64,000 nucleotides of DNA from NORP294 sp047627915 (GCA_047627915.1 JBLHTZ010000001.1:112004-176003); one strand, 5' to 3'. Numbered from the stretch's first letter, positions 44,905 to 54,739 are shown. A program made the numbers and translations. Notes: generated by a model from the letters alone, not told the origin.

Positions 44905-47900
44905 TTAATAATTCAAATTAGGCCGCAGCCACTTCTCGCAATCTTCAATTGCTTTTCCTTTTCGCTGAGCATAATCCTCCATTTGATCCTTTTCTACCTT
45001 TCCCAAACCAAAATATTTCGAATTCTCATTCGCAAAATACAATCCACTAACCGCAGCAGTTGGAAGCATAGCATAGCTTTCAGTTAAAATAATTCCCAAC
45101 TTTTCGGCATCTAACAATCTAAAAATTGTTTCTTTTTCAGAATGGTCAGGACAAGCAGGGTAACCAGCTGCAGGCCGAATTCCACGATACTTTTCTTTTA
45201 TTAAAGCTTCATTATCCAGTCCCTCATCTGCAGCATAGCCCCAATGGTTAATTCTCACTTCTTTGTGCAAACGCTCTGCAAAAGCTTCTGCCAATCGATC
45301 AGCTAAAGCTTTTAACATAATGCTGTTGTAATCGTCATGATCTCTTTCGAAACGAGCGATGTGCTCATCAATTCCAATGCCAGTCGTTACAGCGAATGCT
45401 CCAATGTAATCTTCTCTTCCACTCTCTGCAGAAGCAATAAAATCACATAAGGCTATGTTTGGCACCTGAGCCGCCTTTTTCCCTTGTTGGCGCAGCGTAT
45501 ATAGTGTCTCAAAAACATCTCCATTTTCTGCCAATAGTTGAATATCATCTCCCACAGATTTCGCTTTCCAAAAACCTACAACCCCCTTTGCCTGGAGCCA
45601 ATTTTCATCAACTATTTTTCCCAGCATCGCTTTTGCATCTACAAATAATTTTTGAGCTTCAACTCCTACCACTTCATCTTCTAAAATATTAGGGTATCGA
45701 CCGGCTAATTCCCATGTCTGAAAAAACGGCGTCCAATCAATAAACGGAATTAAATCGTTTATTGCATAGTTATCAAATACTTTTGTACCCGTGAAACTTG
45801 GCGTTTTAATATCAGTCGACTTCCAATCAATTTCTAACGCGTTTTTCCGAGCATCCTTAATTGAAATCATTTTTTTCTGATTTCTCTTCGCTTCAAATTG
45901 ATCTCTAATTTTTGAATACTCTTCTTTTAAGTCAGAAAAGAATTTGTCTTTTACTGCCTTATCTTTCGTTAATAAACTACCTGCAACCGGCACGGAACGC
46001 GAAGCGTCTAAAACGTGAACAACTGGTAAATCATATTCTGGAGAAATTTTAACAGCAGTATGTGCTTTCGAAGTGGTTGCACCTCCAATTAACAAAGGAA
46101 CAATAAACCCTTGTCTTTTCATTTCGCTTGCAACATGAACCATTTCATCTAAAGAAGGTGTAATCAGGCCGCTTAATCCAATCATATCCACATCCATTTC
46201 AATAGCCTTTTTCAGGATTTTATCTGCGGGAATCATAACCCCCATATCAATCACTTCGTAATTATTACAAGCTAATACAACTCCAACGATATTCTTTCCA
46301 ATGTCATGAACGTCTCCTTTAACAGTCGCTAATAGAATTTTACCTGCATTTTTAGCTACATCTCCCGAACGCAATTTTTCTTCTTCTATATAAGGCAAAA
46401 GGTGAGCTACTGCCTTCTTCATTACGCGGGCACTTTTTACCACTTGTGGCAAAAACATTTTCCCTGCACCGAATAAATCTCCAACGACGTTCATTCCGTC
46501 CATCAATGGACCCTCAATTACTTCTAAAGGCTTGTCGTATTGCAGACGAGCTTCTTCAGTATCCGCAACAATATTTTCAACGATTCCTTTTACTAAAGAA
46601 TGACTTAAACGCTCTTGAACCGTCCCTTTTCGCCATTCCTCATTCTTTACAATAACCTTCCCTCCTTTGGCTACACTTTCTGCGAATTCTGTTAATCGCT
46701 CTGTGGCATCCTCTCTTCTATTTAGCAATACATCCTCTACATGATCTAATAAGTCTTTAGGAATATCATCATACACCTCAATCATTCCGGCGTTTACAAT
46801 TCCCATATCCAATCCATTTTTAATAGCATGGTAAAGAAATGCTGAATTTATTGCCTCTCGAACAACGTTGTTTCCTCTAAATGAAAATGAGACGTTAGAG
46901 ACCCCGCCGCTTACTAATGCTCCTGGTAGGTTTGCTTTAATCCATTTTGTAGCTTTTATGAAATCAACCGCATAGTTATTGTGCTCCTCTAAACCAGTAC
47001 CAACCGTTAAAATATTAGGGTCAAAAATGATATCCTCTGCAGGAAATTTGACCTTTTCGGTTAAAATTTTAAACGCTCTTTCACAAATCTCTATTCTTCT
47101 TTCAAAGTTATCTGCTTGTCCTTTTTCATCAAAAGCCATAACAACAACTGCAGCTCCATATTTTCGAACAGTATTGGCTTGACGAATAAAATTCTCCTCT
47201 CCTTCTTTTAAACTAATGGAATTCACAATGCACTTTCCTTGCACACATTTTAATCCCGCTTCAATAACCGAAAATTTAGAAGAATCAATCATCACTGGAA
47301 CTCTAGAAATATCCGGTTCTGAAGCTATCATGTTTAAGAATGTCTTCATGGCTTCTTCAGAATCTAACATCCCTTCATCCATGTTTACATCAATAATTTG
47401 TGCTCCCCCCTCCACTTGCTGTAGGGCAACCGTCAATGCATCCTCGTAATTATCATCTTTAATAAGTCTCTTAAACTTTAAGGAGCCAGTTACATTGGTT
47501 CTCTCTCCAACATTTACAAAGTTACTTTCCTTGAATATAGTTAATGGTTCCAAACCAGAATACCTCGGTAATTTTTCAATTGTTGGAAGTTGCCTTGGAG
47601 GGTACTTTTGTGCAATTTTTGCAATTTCAGCAATGTGTTCCGGAGTTGTTCCACAACAACCTCCTATAATGTTGACGAACCCACTGGAGATAAAGTCTTC
47701 AATAAATCCGCCCATTTGTTCTGCCGTTTGATCGTATTCTCCAAAAGCATTTGGCAAACCAGCATTGGGGTGCGCAGAGGTAAAAAATTCAGTTTTATTC
47801 GCTACCGTTTCTAAGTAAGGTCTTAATTCTTTAGCACCCAAAGCACAGTTAAATCCAACTGATAGCAAAGGTAAATGACTAATTGAAATCAAAAATGCCT

Positions 47901-48576
47901 CAGCAGTTTGACCAGAAAGGGTTCTTCCTGAAGCGTCAGTAATTGTTCCAGAAACCATAATTGGTAACTCGTTACCTGTGTCCTCAAAATAGTTTGAACA
48001 GGCGAAAAGCGCTGCCTTGCAATTCAATGTGTCAAAAACAGTTTCAATTAACAAAATATCTGATCCTCCTTCAACTAAGCCTTTAATTTGAAGGTAATAG
48101 GCGTCTTTCAACTCATCAAAAGAAGTATTTCGGAATTCAGGTCGGTTTACATCTGGAGAAAGAGAGGCCGTTCTATTGGTTGGGCCGATAGATCCCGCAA
48201 CATATCTTGGTTTATGAGGCTCCTTTGCTGTAAACTCATCAGCTACCTCCTTGGCAATTTTTGCAGATTCGTAGTTCAATTGATACACTGCATCTTCTAG
48301 CCCATAATCTGCCTGAGCGATTGTAGTTCCTGAAAAGGTATTGGTCTCAACAATATCTGACCCAGCAGCAAAGTAAAGGGAATGAATTTCCTTGATAATC
48401 TGAGGTTGGGTGATAGACAACAAATCATTGTTTCCCTTCAGGGACATCCTATGATTTTTGAATTGCTGACCTCTAAAGTCTTCTTCACTTAATTTATGGC
48501 GTTGTATCATCGTGCCCATCGCACCATCTAACACCAAAATTCTATTTTTTAATACTTCTCTTATGTCTTGCTTCAT
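44905..48576 (-). CDS. metH: Cobalamin-dependent methionine synthase
   Basis: MetH methylates homocysteine from methyl-tetrahydrofolate via cobalamin. The 1223-residue protein is full length: homocysteine-binding domain (1-330, zinc site FNCALGAKELRP and IGGCCGTTPEHI), pterin-binding domain (about 345-610, FVNVGERTNVTGS, INSISLKEG), cobalamin cap and binding domains (about 650-890, ligand His in DVHDIGKNIVG near 756), and the SAM-binding activation domain (about 900-1223, RPAAGYPACPDHSEK). It is preceded by a SAM-I riboswitch and intrinsic terminator, so it is controlled by SAM level. Confidence 0.97.
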   Translation of the reverse strand: MKQDIREVLKNRILVLDGAMGTMIQRHKLSEEDFRGQQFKNHRMSLKGNNDLLSITQPQIIKEIHSLYFAAGSDIVETNTFSGTTIAQADYGLEDAVYQLNYESAKIAKEVADEFTAKEPHKPRYVAGSIGPTNRTASLSPDVNRPEFRNTSFDELKDAYYLQIKGLVEGGSDILLIETVFDTLNCKAALFACSNYFEDTGNELPIMVSGTITDASGRTLSGQTAEAFLISISHLPLLSVGFNCALGAKELRPYLETVANKTEFFTSAHPNAGLPNAFGEYDQTAEQMGGFIEDFISSGFVNIIGGCCGTTPEHIAEIAKIAQKYPPRQLPTIEKLPRYSGLEPLTIFKESNFVNVGERTNVTGSLKFKRLIKDDNYEDALTVALQQVEGGAQIIDVNMDEGMLDSEEAMKTFLNMIASEPDISRVPVMIDSSKFSVIEAGLKCVQGKCIVNSISLKEGEENFIRQANTVRKYGAAVVVMAFDEKGQADNFERRIEICERAFKILTEKVKFPAEDIIFDPNILTVGTGLEEHNNYAVDFIKATKWIKANLPGALVSGGVSNVSFSFRGNNVVREAINSAFLYHAIKNGLDMGIVNAGMIEVYDDIPKDLLDHVEDVLLNRREDATERLTEFAESVAKGGKVIVKNEEWRKGTVQERLSHSLVKGIVENIVADTEEARLQYDKPLEVIEGPLMDGMNVVGDLFGAGKMFLPQVVKSARVMKKAVAHLLPYIEEEKLRSGDVAKNAGKILLATVKGDVHDIGKNIVGVVLACNNYEVIDMGVMIPADKILKKAIEMDVDMIGLSGLITPSLDEMVHVASEMKRQGFIVPLLIGGATTSKAHTAVKISPEYDLPVVHVLDASRSVPVAGSLLTKDKAVKDKFFSDLKEEYSKIRDQFEAKRNQKKMISIKDARKNALEIDWKSTDIKTPSFTGTKVFDNYAINDLIPFIDWTPFFQTWELAGRYPNILEDEVVGVEAQKLFVDAKAMLGKIVDENWLQAKGVVGFWKAKSVGDDIQLLAENGDVFETLYTLRQQGKKAAQVPNIALCDFIASAESGREDYIGAFAVTTGIGIDEHIARFERDHDDYNSIMLKALADRLAEAFAERLHKEVRINHWGYAADEGLDNEALIKEKYRGIRPAAGYPACPDHSEKETIFRLLDAEKLGIILTESYAMLPTAAVSGLYFANENSKYFGLGKVEKDQMEDYAQRKGKAIEDCEKWLRPNLNY

Positions 48577-48584
48577 TATACAAC

Positions 48585-48624
48585 TAAAAAAGCCCTAATC
48601 ATTCAGTTCAGAATGACTAGGGCT
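48585..48624 (-). terminator. Riboswitch-linked intrinsic terminator
   Basis: On the minus strand AGCCCTAGTCATTC pairs with GAATGATTAGGGCT (48591-48604 with 48611-48624; one G-T pair) around a six-base loop and is followed by a run of six T. It lies between the SAM riboswitch and the metH ATG. Confidence 0.9.
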
Positions 48625-48638
48625 AGTGTCGTTTTGAA

Positions 48639-48737
48639 CTTATCTTAATCCGCCAGCTGGCGAAACAGGAATTGGCACTGGGGTTTAACCGTTTGCCAAG
48701 GTTTCAAAGGGCCTGTCCCTCCACCTTTCTTGATAAA
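48639..48737 (-). ncRNA. SAM-I (S-box) riboswitch of metH
   Basis: Read on the minus strand, the element opens with TTATCAAGAAAGGTGGAGGG and continues through GGCCCTTTGAAACC, TTGGCAA and AGTGCCAATTCC, ending with GATAAG, which closes the P1 stem against TTATC. These are the conserved SAM-I aptamer blocks (kink-turn, pseudoknot and SAM-binding core). SAM binding would favour the downstream terminator and switch metH off. Confidence 0.93.
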
Positions 48738-48754
48738 TTATAAAATAAGAACGT

Positions 48755-49003
48755 TTAAGCTTTCGCCTGATTTGATTTTTTTATGTGCTTATAAGTAAAA
48801 TAACCTGCAACGGCCATAATTATATATGGAACAAACATAATGTAGATTATCCCACCATTTATCCCTTTTCCCATAGCATCTTCGCCACTCTGCATGTTTG
48901 ATTCTAACACCGCTTTACACATCGCACATTGCGCTTCTGCATCAGCAGAAAATGTCAACAAAATCAATACTAAGACACTTAAATGAAGAAATGGTTTTTT
49001 CAT
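48755..49003 (-). CDS. Small exported membrane protein with CxxC motif
   Basis: The ATG at 49003 gives an 82-residue protein with a signal peptide ending AEAQ, a CAMCKAVLESN segment at the mature N-terminus, and a C-terminal transmembrane helix (IIYIMFVPYIIMAVAGYFTYK) with a basic tail. The periplasmic CxxC could bind a metal or act as a thiol pair. It lies beside the cytochrome oxidase assembly cluster (SCO, DUF420), so a link to copper delivery is plausible but inferred. It starts 153 bases downstream of the DUF420 gene. Confidence 0.68.
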   Translation of the reverse strand: MKKPFLHLSVLVLILLTFSADAEAQCAMCKAVLESNMQSGEDAMGKGINGGIIYIMFVPYIIMAVAGYFTYKHIKKSNQAKA

Positions 49004-49156
49004 TATGACAAAGATAAGCACAGACTGTTTAGTAATGAAATATTTTAACTTTACTTAATAGGTATTCTATCCAATTCAGCGGATACTTGTAATAGCTCTT
49101 TAATTAGAAGTGAGGCTAAGAATAAAGATAACTTCTTTTAGAGACAATTGCTGTTA

Positions 49157-49681
49157 CTAATAATAGGGAGAAATCATCAAGTATACTATAACTCCTGTTA
49201 CAGTTACATACAACCATAGTGGCAATGTTATCCGAGCAATTTTTTTATGCTTGTCAAACTTTGCCGAAAACGCTCGACTAAAGCTAATCAGCACCAATGG
49301 AACAATTGCAATCGCTAAAACAATATGAGTTAAAAGAATAACCAAGTAAATTACTTTTATCATTCCTTCCCCACCAAAAGGAGTTGATTCCGTTAAAGCG
49401 TGATACGTTACATAGCTTAATAAAAAAAGTATAGATAACACCAAAGCGGTGAACATAATTCGCTTATGTGTTTTTTTCTTACCATTTTTAATGGCAATGA
49501 AACCGGCGACTAATAATATTGATGTTGTCCCGTTTAAAAATGCATTTAACATTGGAAGGAAATATACCTCTTCGCCAACCGTGAAGTTCTTCGGCAACAA
49601 GTAAAGTATCGCCACCAATATGGGCACCACAATTGACAATACTACAATTAACTTTTTTATGTTTGGAGAATTTAAATCCAT
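49157..49681 (-). CDS. DUF420 membrane protein
   Basis: The 174-residue protein has five hydrophobic segments and the DUF420 pattern: FLPMLNAFLNGTTSILLVAGFIAIKNGKKKTHKRIMFTA, HIVLAIAIVPLVLISF and HKKIARITLPLWLYVTVTGVIVYLMI. DUF420 proteins co-occur with heme-copper oxidases and have an assembly-like (CtaM-type) role. The gene is five bases downstream of the SCO gene. Confidence 0.88.
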   Translation of the reverse strand: MDLNSPNIKKLIVVLSIVVPILVAILYLLPKNFTVGEEVYFLPMLNAFLNGTTSILLVAGFIAIKNGKKKTHKRIMFTALVLSILFLLSYVTYHALTESTPFGGEGMIKVIYLVILLTHIVLAIAIVPLVLISFSRAFSAKFDKHKKIARITLPLWLYVTVTGVIVYLMISPYY

Positions 49682-49686
49682 CAGTG

Positions 49687-50358
49687 CTATTTTTTCTTTA
49701 AAGGGGCGTATTCCTCTCTGTAGAGAATTTCAATCGCATCCATACAATCTTCAACATCTCTGGTGCTGGTTCCATCAAAAATTCCTCGAATTCTACCTAA
49801 CCTATCTATCAAAAAGAAGTTTGTTGAATGTAAGAACCCTCCTTCTGCGTCCAAGTCTTTCATTGCATTTGCAAAGTATCCATACCGAGCTATACTAGCA
49901 ATGTCTTCTTTTGGACCCGTTACAAATTCCCAAACAGAGTCAATAGAGTGAACTTTTTGAGAATATTCAAACAACACTTCTACACTATCATGCTCCGGAT
50001 TAATGGTATGTGATAACAACCCGAAATCAGACCTATCGTAAAAGTGCTTTTGTAACTCTAACATGTGCACCGCCATTCTTGGGCAAATGGTTGGGCAAGT
50101 AGCAAAAAAGAAATCTGCTACATAAATCTTCCCTTCGTAATCTTTACTGGTTACTTTTTCCCCTAAATGGTTTGTAAATTCAAAGTAAGGAATGGTATGG
50201 TAAATAGTATCTATACCATTCTCAGCTAAACTCCTGGGACCAAAAACTTGTGGCGACTTGAAATTATGAGACCCTGAATGGAGTATAAAAAAGGAAATAG
50301 TTGGTACCAAAAGAATGGCGAATAATATTGCACCCTTTTGAAGCCTCTTAAAGTTCAT
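49687..50358 (-). CDS. SCO1/SenC family copper chaperone
   Basis: The 223-residue protein is anchored by one N-terminal transmembrane segment. It has the thioredoxin-fold copper site CPTICPRM (CxxxC) and the distal histidine in GGFLHSTNFFLID. SCO proteins deliver copper to, or reduce cysteines of, the CuA site of cytochrome oxidase subunit II. It is located between the COX4-like and DUF420 genes of the oxidase cluster. Confidence 0.92.
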   Translation of the reverse strand: MNFKRLQKGAILFAILLVPTISFFILHSGSHNFKSPQVFGPRSLAENGIDTIYHTIPYFEFTNHLGEKVTSKDYEGKIYVADFFFATCPTICPRMAVHMLELQKHFYDRSDFGLLSHTINPEHDSVEVLFEYSQKVHSIDSVWEFVTGPKEDIASIARYGYFANAMKDLDAEGGFLHSTNFFLIDRLGRIRGIFDGTSTRDVEDCMDAIEILYREEYAPLKKK

Positions 50359-50367
50359 AGAAATTAT

Positions 50368-50724
50368 TTAGAGCAGTCCATGAGTATCATGAACATAAAT
50401 TGCTTCTGTTAGCATCATGACAATTAAATACACTGCTAATACTATATACGGTAACGCCACCATATAAATAAAGTTCTTGTATTCGTGTTTTAAATGCATA
50501 TAATATGCAACAATATAATACGCTTTAACGAGCGTAAGAATAATAAATGTCCACTTCACAAAAGGCCAAGCAAGTCCCATATTGTTCCATACCAAACCAA
50601 GTGTAACTTCAACTCCTGTTATTCCTAACAAGACCCAAAAAATAACCCAAATTATCTTTCTCTGCGCCTTTCCTTCGGCTTCTGAGTGATGTTGTACGTA
50701 CTCTCTTGTTCTATCGAAATCCAT
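50368..50724 (-). CDS. Cytochrome c oxidase subunit IV family protein
   Basis: The 118-residue protein has three transmembrane helices: WVIFWVLLGITGVEVTLGL, WTFIILTLVKAYYIVAYYMHLKHE and MVALPYIVLAVYLIVMML. The YYIVAYYMHLKHE motif is typical of the bacterial COX4/prokaryotic subunit IV family. It belongs to the oxidase cluster between subunit III and SCO. Confidence 0.88.
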   Translation of the reverse strand: MDFDRTREYVQHHSEAEGKAQRKIIWVIFWVLLGITGVEVTLGLVWNNMGLAWPFVKWTFIILTLVKAYYIVAYYMHLKHEYKNFIYMVALPYIVLAVYLIVMMLTEAIYVHDTHGLL

Positions 50725-50754
50725 ATCGTGAAAAATCTAAATCGTTACCAATAA

Positions 50755-51564
50755 TTATATTAAGTAGAAAAAGGTAAATACAAATACCCAAACTAAATCA
50801 ACAAAGTGCCAGTATAATCCTACTTTTTCTACCATTTCGTAGTACCCTCGCTTCTCATATGTTCCTTTCAGCACATTTACAAAGATGACAAAGTTTAGAA
50901 CTACTCCACTAAATACGTGTGTTCCGTGAAACCCTGTAATAAAAAAGAAAAAGTCACCAAATAATGGTAAACCGTATTCGTTAACTGTTAAATTTGCTCC
51001 ATACACTTCAACTCCGTTTTTCAACATAGCTGCCGCTTCAGCTCCTGATACCATTACCTGCTCTTTACCGGGTAAATAAAATGACTCCTTAGCTGCATCT
51101 ACCCATTGAACAATTGTTCCATCTGCTAGTTGAAATGCACCTAATTCGGTGCCGTGAATAAAATGATACCACTCCCAAGCTTGTGAGCCAACGAAAATCA
51201 ACCCACCAACGATAGTCCACGCCATCCACTTGATTACATTTTTTTTATCCATTCTATGCCCAGCCTCTACAGCTAACACCATAGTAACAGAACTCATAAT
51301 CAATATAAACGTCATTAACGCTACATACAACAGGGGGTGATCTCCATGCATAAAAGGGAAGTGAGTAAAAACTCGTTCCGCTACAGGCCATGATTCTGCG
51401 AAACTATGACGCATAAACCCGTAAGATACAAGAAGTCCTGAAAAAGTAAATGCATCAGAAACTAGGAAAAACCACATCATGACTTTTCCATAACTAACAT
51501 TAAAAGGTGAACTGCCGCCACCCCAAAGTGTCTTCGAATCAATAGAAGGAGAATGTCCTGCCAT
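50755..51564 (-). CDS. Cytochrome c oxidase subunit III (longer form)
   Basis: The 269-residue heme-copper oxidase subunit III has about six helices and the conserved FITGFHGTHVFSGVVLN and YWHFVDLVWVFVFTFFYL. An insert of about 50 residues (about 125-175) lies between helices. It is the second of two adjacent subunit III genes, an arrangement usual for Bacteroidota caa3-type oxidases. Subunits I and II are not in this window. Confidence 0.92.
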   Translation of the reverse strand: MAGHSPSIDSKTLWGGGSSPFNVSYGKVMMWFFLVSDAFTFSGLLVSYGFMRHSFAESWPVAERVFTHFPFMHGDHPLLYVALMTFILIMSSVTMVLAVEAGHRMDKKNVIKWMAWTIVGGLIFVGSQAWEWYHFIHGTELGAFQLADGTIVQWVDAAKESFYLPGKEQVMVSGAEAAAMLKNGVEVYGANLTVNEYGLPLFGDFFFFITGFHGTHVFSGVVLNFVIFVNVLKGTYEKRGYYEMVEKVGLYWHFVDLVWVFVFTFFYLI

Positions 51565-51574
51565 AGTGCTATTG

Positions 51575-52168
51575 TTAAATTATCATTCTAAAAAATACAT
51601 ACAAATAAATCCACATCGCACCCATAAAATGCCAGTACGTAGAACACACTTGCAAACCTAATAAATTTTCTGAGTTATATCTATCTTTCATTGCATTAAA
51701 AATGACGATTAACAAAGCAATAATCCCCCCTGCTAAATGCAGTAAGTGAAGGCCAGAGATAATATATAAAAATGATCCGGAAGGGTTAGATGAAGGTCCT
51801 GTTAAAAAGATATCATTCTCAACTAACTGAGTATATCCAGAAAATTGAGTGTAAACAAAAGCAGCTCCGGCTGTAAATGTTAACCACAAAAATGTTTTTA
51901 GCATTTGCTGATTGTTCTTCTTGGCAAAAAACAAAGCAAGAATCATAAAGACACTGCTAATTACCGCAATGACTGAACTCACAAAAAACATGTTTGGTAT
52001 GTCATATTGCAGCCATACCCCATCTCCTTTTCTAACAATTACTGCACTGGTGAATCCTGCAAAAAGCATAACGATACTTGCCATTCCAAACCAAAGGAGT
52101 GGCTTCATTACTTTCTTTCTCTTTTCTTCTTGAAAATCTTTTTCGCTCAATGTAAATTGATCTTCCAT
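51575..52168 (-). CDS. Cytochrome c oxidase subunit III family protein (shorter form)
   Basis: The 197-residue protein has five helices and subunit III marks ISGLHLLHLAGGIIALL and STYWHFMGAMWIYLYVFF. It is paralogous to the next gene (50755-51564) and lies 10 bases from it. It starts three bases after the ctaB stop. Confidence 0.9.
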   Translation of the reverse strand: MEDQFTLSEKDFQEEKRKKVMKPLLWFGMASIVMLFAGFTSAVIVRKGDGVWLQYDIPNMFFVSSVIAVISSVFMILALFFAKKNNQQMLKTFLWLTFTAGAAFVYTQFSGYTQLVENDIFLTGPSSNPSGSFLYIISGLHLLHLAGGIIALLIVIFNAMKDRYNSENLLGLQVCSTYWHFMGAMWIYLYVFFRMII

Positions 52169-52171
52169 AAC

Positions 52172-53068
52172 TTATATTTTATCAAGGTACCATGCCAATA
52201 AAACAACTGGCACATATATAAAGGAAGCAAACATCACTTTTGTTGCAGCTTTATCCGATTTATTTTTAAATAATTGAATTGCAGGATAGATCATAATGAT
52301 TCCTGCAATAATAATGAAGAATAGAGCTATGTTTCCTGTGAAACCAAAAACAACGGGAAGAATACTCACTAACAAAAGAAACAACGAATACAATAAAATT
52401 AAAAAAGCAGAGGTAAAGTCTTTGCCACCTTTAGAGGGCAATAGATAAAACCCGGCCTTAGCGTAATCATCACTAGCCTTCCAAGCAATTGCCCAGAAAT
52501 GAGGAAATTGCCACATAAATTGCAGTGCAAACAAAAGTCCAGGCTCTAATCCAAAATGGCCTGTTGCTGCGACCCACCCAAGCATTGGCGGGATCGCTCC
52601 TGGAAATGCCCCCACCAATACTGCCCAAGGTGTTTTTTGCTTCAGCGGAGTATAAACCGCAACATATAAAATCAATGAGATGAGTGCTAAAATACCTGAT
52701 AATTGGTTTAAGAAAAACCAAAGAATTAGTATCCCTGTAGCTCCAGCGATTCCTGCAACTAATAGAGCTTCGTTTTTAGTCATACGACCAGTAACTAACG
52801 GACGAACCTTTGTCCGATCCATTAACTTATCTAACTCCTTTTCAATAATTTGATTGTAGCCATTTGAGGAGCCGGTGACTAAAAAACCACCAATACACAA
52901 CCAAATTAAGTCAACCCAAACGATTGTGTCTGCTGCTATTAAATATCCTAAAATAGCAGAAAAAACCACCAACGATGCTAAGCGAAGCTTAAAAAAAGCA
53001 GCATAATCAGCTAACTTGCTCGAAAGTATATTTAGAATAGAAAGCTCTTTTTCTGTTGTCAAATCCAT
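52172..53068 (-). CDS. ctaB: Protoheme IX farnesyltransferase
   Basis: This enzyme converts heme B to heme O for the terminal oxidase. The ATG at 53068 (MDLTTEKELS) is chosen over an upstream TTG. It has about nine transmembrane segments and the prenyltransferase motif NGYNQIIEKELDKLMDRTKVRPL (Asp-rich, with RT..RPL). It is the first gene of the cluster that continues with two subunit III genes, COX4, SCO and DUF420. Confidence 0.94.
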   Translation of the reverse strand: MDLTTEKELSILNILSSKLADYAAFFKLRLASLVVFSAILGYLIAADTIVWVDLIWLCIGGFLVTGSSNGYNQIIEKELDKLMDRTKVRPLVTGRMTKNEALLVAGIAGATGILILWFFLNQLSGILALISLILYVAVYTPLKQKTPWAVLVGAFPGAIPPMLGWVAATGHFGLEPGLLFALQFMWQFPHFWAIAWKASDDYAKAGFYLLPSKGGKDFTSAFLILLYSLFLLLVSILPVVFGFTGNIALFFIIIAGIIMIYPAIQLFKNKSDKAATKVMFASFIYVPVVLLAWYLDKI

Positions 53069-53191
53069 AAAAGATTTATGCTTTTTTGCAGACTGCAAAA
53101 ATACGCAACCTTGTCTTAATAGAATTACCCCTTCTTGGTTTTACTTCATAATAACTCAACTTTATAAAAATCAAAAAGCGATATCTGTTGG

Positions 53192-54733
53192 TCAAAAATC
53201 AAAGTACTTATTGAAAAGATTAGAGTGTAAACGGAGCATGAAAAAATTCGTCGATGAGTTTGTTGTTTCAATATTATGCTGTCGTGAGATATGAGAAACA
53301 GAAAGCGTTGTATTTGTTTTCTCATATAATAAATATGAAACTGTTCCTTCCAAATACTTCACTATTACCTGCTGTCCTTGAGCTAGCTCATTCTCAAAAT
53401 CTCGTTCCGCCCCCCTAGAAGAGTTGGAAAATTGCAAGTTCTCTCCGAAATTTTCTCCAAAATTAGATCGTCCTTGTACATTTTGATGGTAGTTTACTGC
53501 AAAATTCCATCGATGAACCTCATAATTTGCTCGAGAAACAAATTCATAAAAATTAGCTCCAAGTGGATGAGCTAATGACAAATTATCATGAGAATAGGCC
53601 TGAGTAGAGTTACTGTGAGCATAGGTGAATGGCCGAACCAAGTTAAACTCCACCCTCGTCTGTAACCCTTTAATTTTAAATAAATCGAAAGAGGTCCATC
53701 CTATTTGAATTCCGTATTTATTAGCCCACCAACCTGAACGAATAGAGTCACTCGGATTTCTCCATTGATCTACATCTGCCCTAAGTTCTGCTAACAAGAA
53801 TTCATCAAAAAGTAATTGAGAATAAAATACGTGGTTTTTTGAAATGGTCAATTTCAAATTAGCTCCAACTAAAACGTTATCTGATGAGCCTACCGAAAAC
53901 TCAACTGGTCGGTAAAAAATAAATGGGTTTGCGTAATTTACCTCAAACCCTCTTGTATAATTCCCCTCTTCTGACCCCCATATTACTGTCTCAAAAAGAC
54001 CTATGCTCAGCCACTTTGTAGCTCTCCAATCTAAATAATGTATAGCAGTATATTTTTTCTGATATAAATCTTTCCTTCCCTCAACTTGGAAAATATTTCG
54101 ATGACTTGAAAAAATAGTAGTGTATTCGATATTCCAGAACTTCGTTTGTATCTTTACATATGGAGATGCACTAGCAGCGTCTGCTAGAAGCAAAGAACGA
54201 TAGCCATCTCCAATAAAGTTACGACCAAAACCTGCCTCAAAATTAAAATATTTATTGGCCCTAAAATTCAGAAAACCTGAGGCGTAACTATTTATTGTGT
54301 AATCATTATAGATTCCTGATGACACTCCCATTCCCGGAACCACCTTGTTTTTCTCAATGTAGCGATCTTGATAACCTATGTATTGCTGGTGATTTACTAA
54401 ATAACTGATCCCAGCATTCCATTTCTTGTGATTGAACCGTAACACGGCTCCAGCTCCTAATCCTTTGAATTGCCCCGAAGTTGATTCTTGAGAAGCAATC
54501 GAGAAATCGACCAGAGGGTTAATGGACAGTTGCGTTTTTTTCCTGTCTCTAAAAAACAATGAATAACCGCTAATCGAGTCAGAGTAGCTTTTTTTAAGTG
54601 CAGTATGTTGCTTACTACCTTTTAAATAATCTTCCTTTACTTGATCGTATTGAAATAAATTGCGCTCATTTACCTGCTGCGAAAAAACAGTTACGCTTAA
54701 TACAAGATTGACTAAAAGTAGCAGAAAGCGCAT
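53192..54733 (-). CDS. Wzi-like outer-membrane protein (paralog 1)
   Basis: The protein has 513 residues from the ATG at 54733 with a signal peptide (LLLLVNLVLSVTVFSQ) and a beta-barrel-type body. The block FNFEAGFGRNFIGDGYRSLL, followed by ASPYVKIQTKFWNIEY, matches paralog 2 at 55808-57316 (GTGKHFVGEGHRSLLLSD...NSPFLRFNT), and both resemble the capsule-assembly Wzi family. It is probably an outer-membrane lectin-like barrel that holds surface polysaccharide. It is in an operon with a WecA-like transferase, gmd and fcl. Confidence 0.72.
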   Translation of the reverse strand: MRFLLLLVNLVLSVTVFSQQVNERNLFQYDQVKEDYLKGSKQHTALKKSYSDSISGYSLFFRDRKKTQLSINPLVDFSIASQESTSGQFKGLGAGAVLRFNHKKWNAGISYLVNHQQYIGYQDRYIEKNKVVPGMGVSSGIYNDYTINSYASGFLNFRANKYFNFEAGFGRNFIGDGYRSLLLADAASASPYVKIQTKFWNIEYTTIFSSHRNIFQVEGRKDLYQKKYTAIHYLDWRATKWLSIGLFETVIWGSEEGNYTRGFEVNYANPFIFYRPVEFSVGSSDNVLVGANLKLTISKNHVFYSQLLFDEFLLAELRADVDQWRNPSDSIRSGWWANKYGIQIGWTSFDLFKIKGLQTRVEFNLVRPFTYAHSNSTQAYSHDNLSLAHPLGANFYEFVSRANYEVHRWNFAVNYHQNVQGRSNFGENFGENLQFSNSSRGAERDFENELAQGQQVIVKYLEGTVSYLLYEKTNTTLSVSHISRQHNIETTNSSTNFFMLRLHSNLFNKYFDF

Positions 54734-54739
54734 AGTCAA

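Noticed and set aside
48577..48754. Cobalamin riboswitch upstream of the B12-dependent metH
   Set aside because: The conserved blocks are those of SAM-I, and no B12-box sequence was seen.
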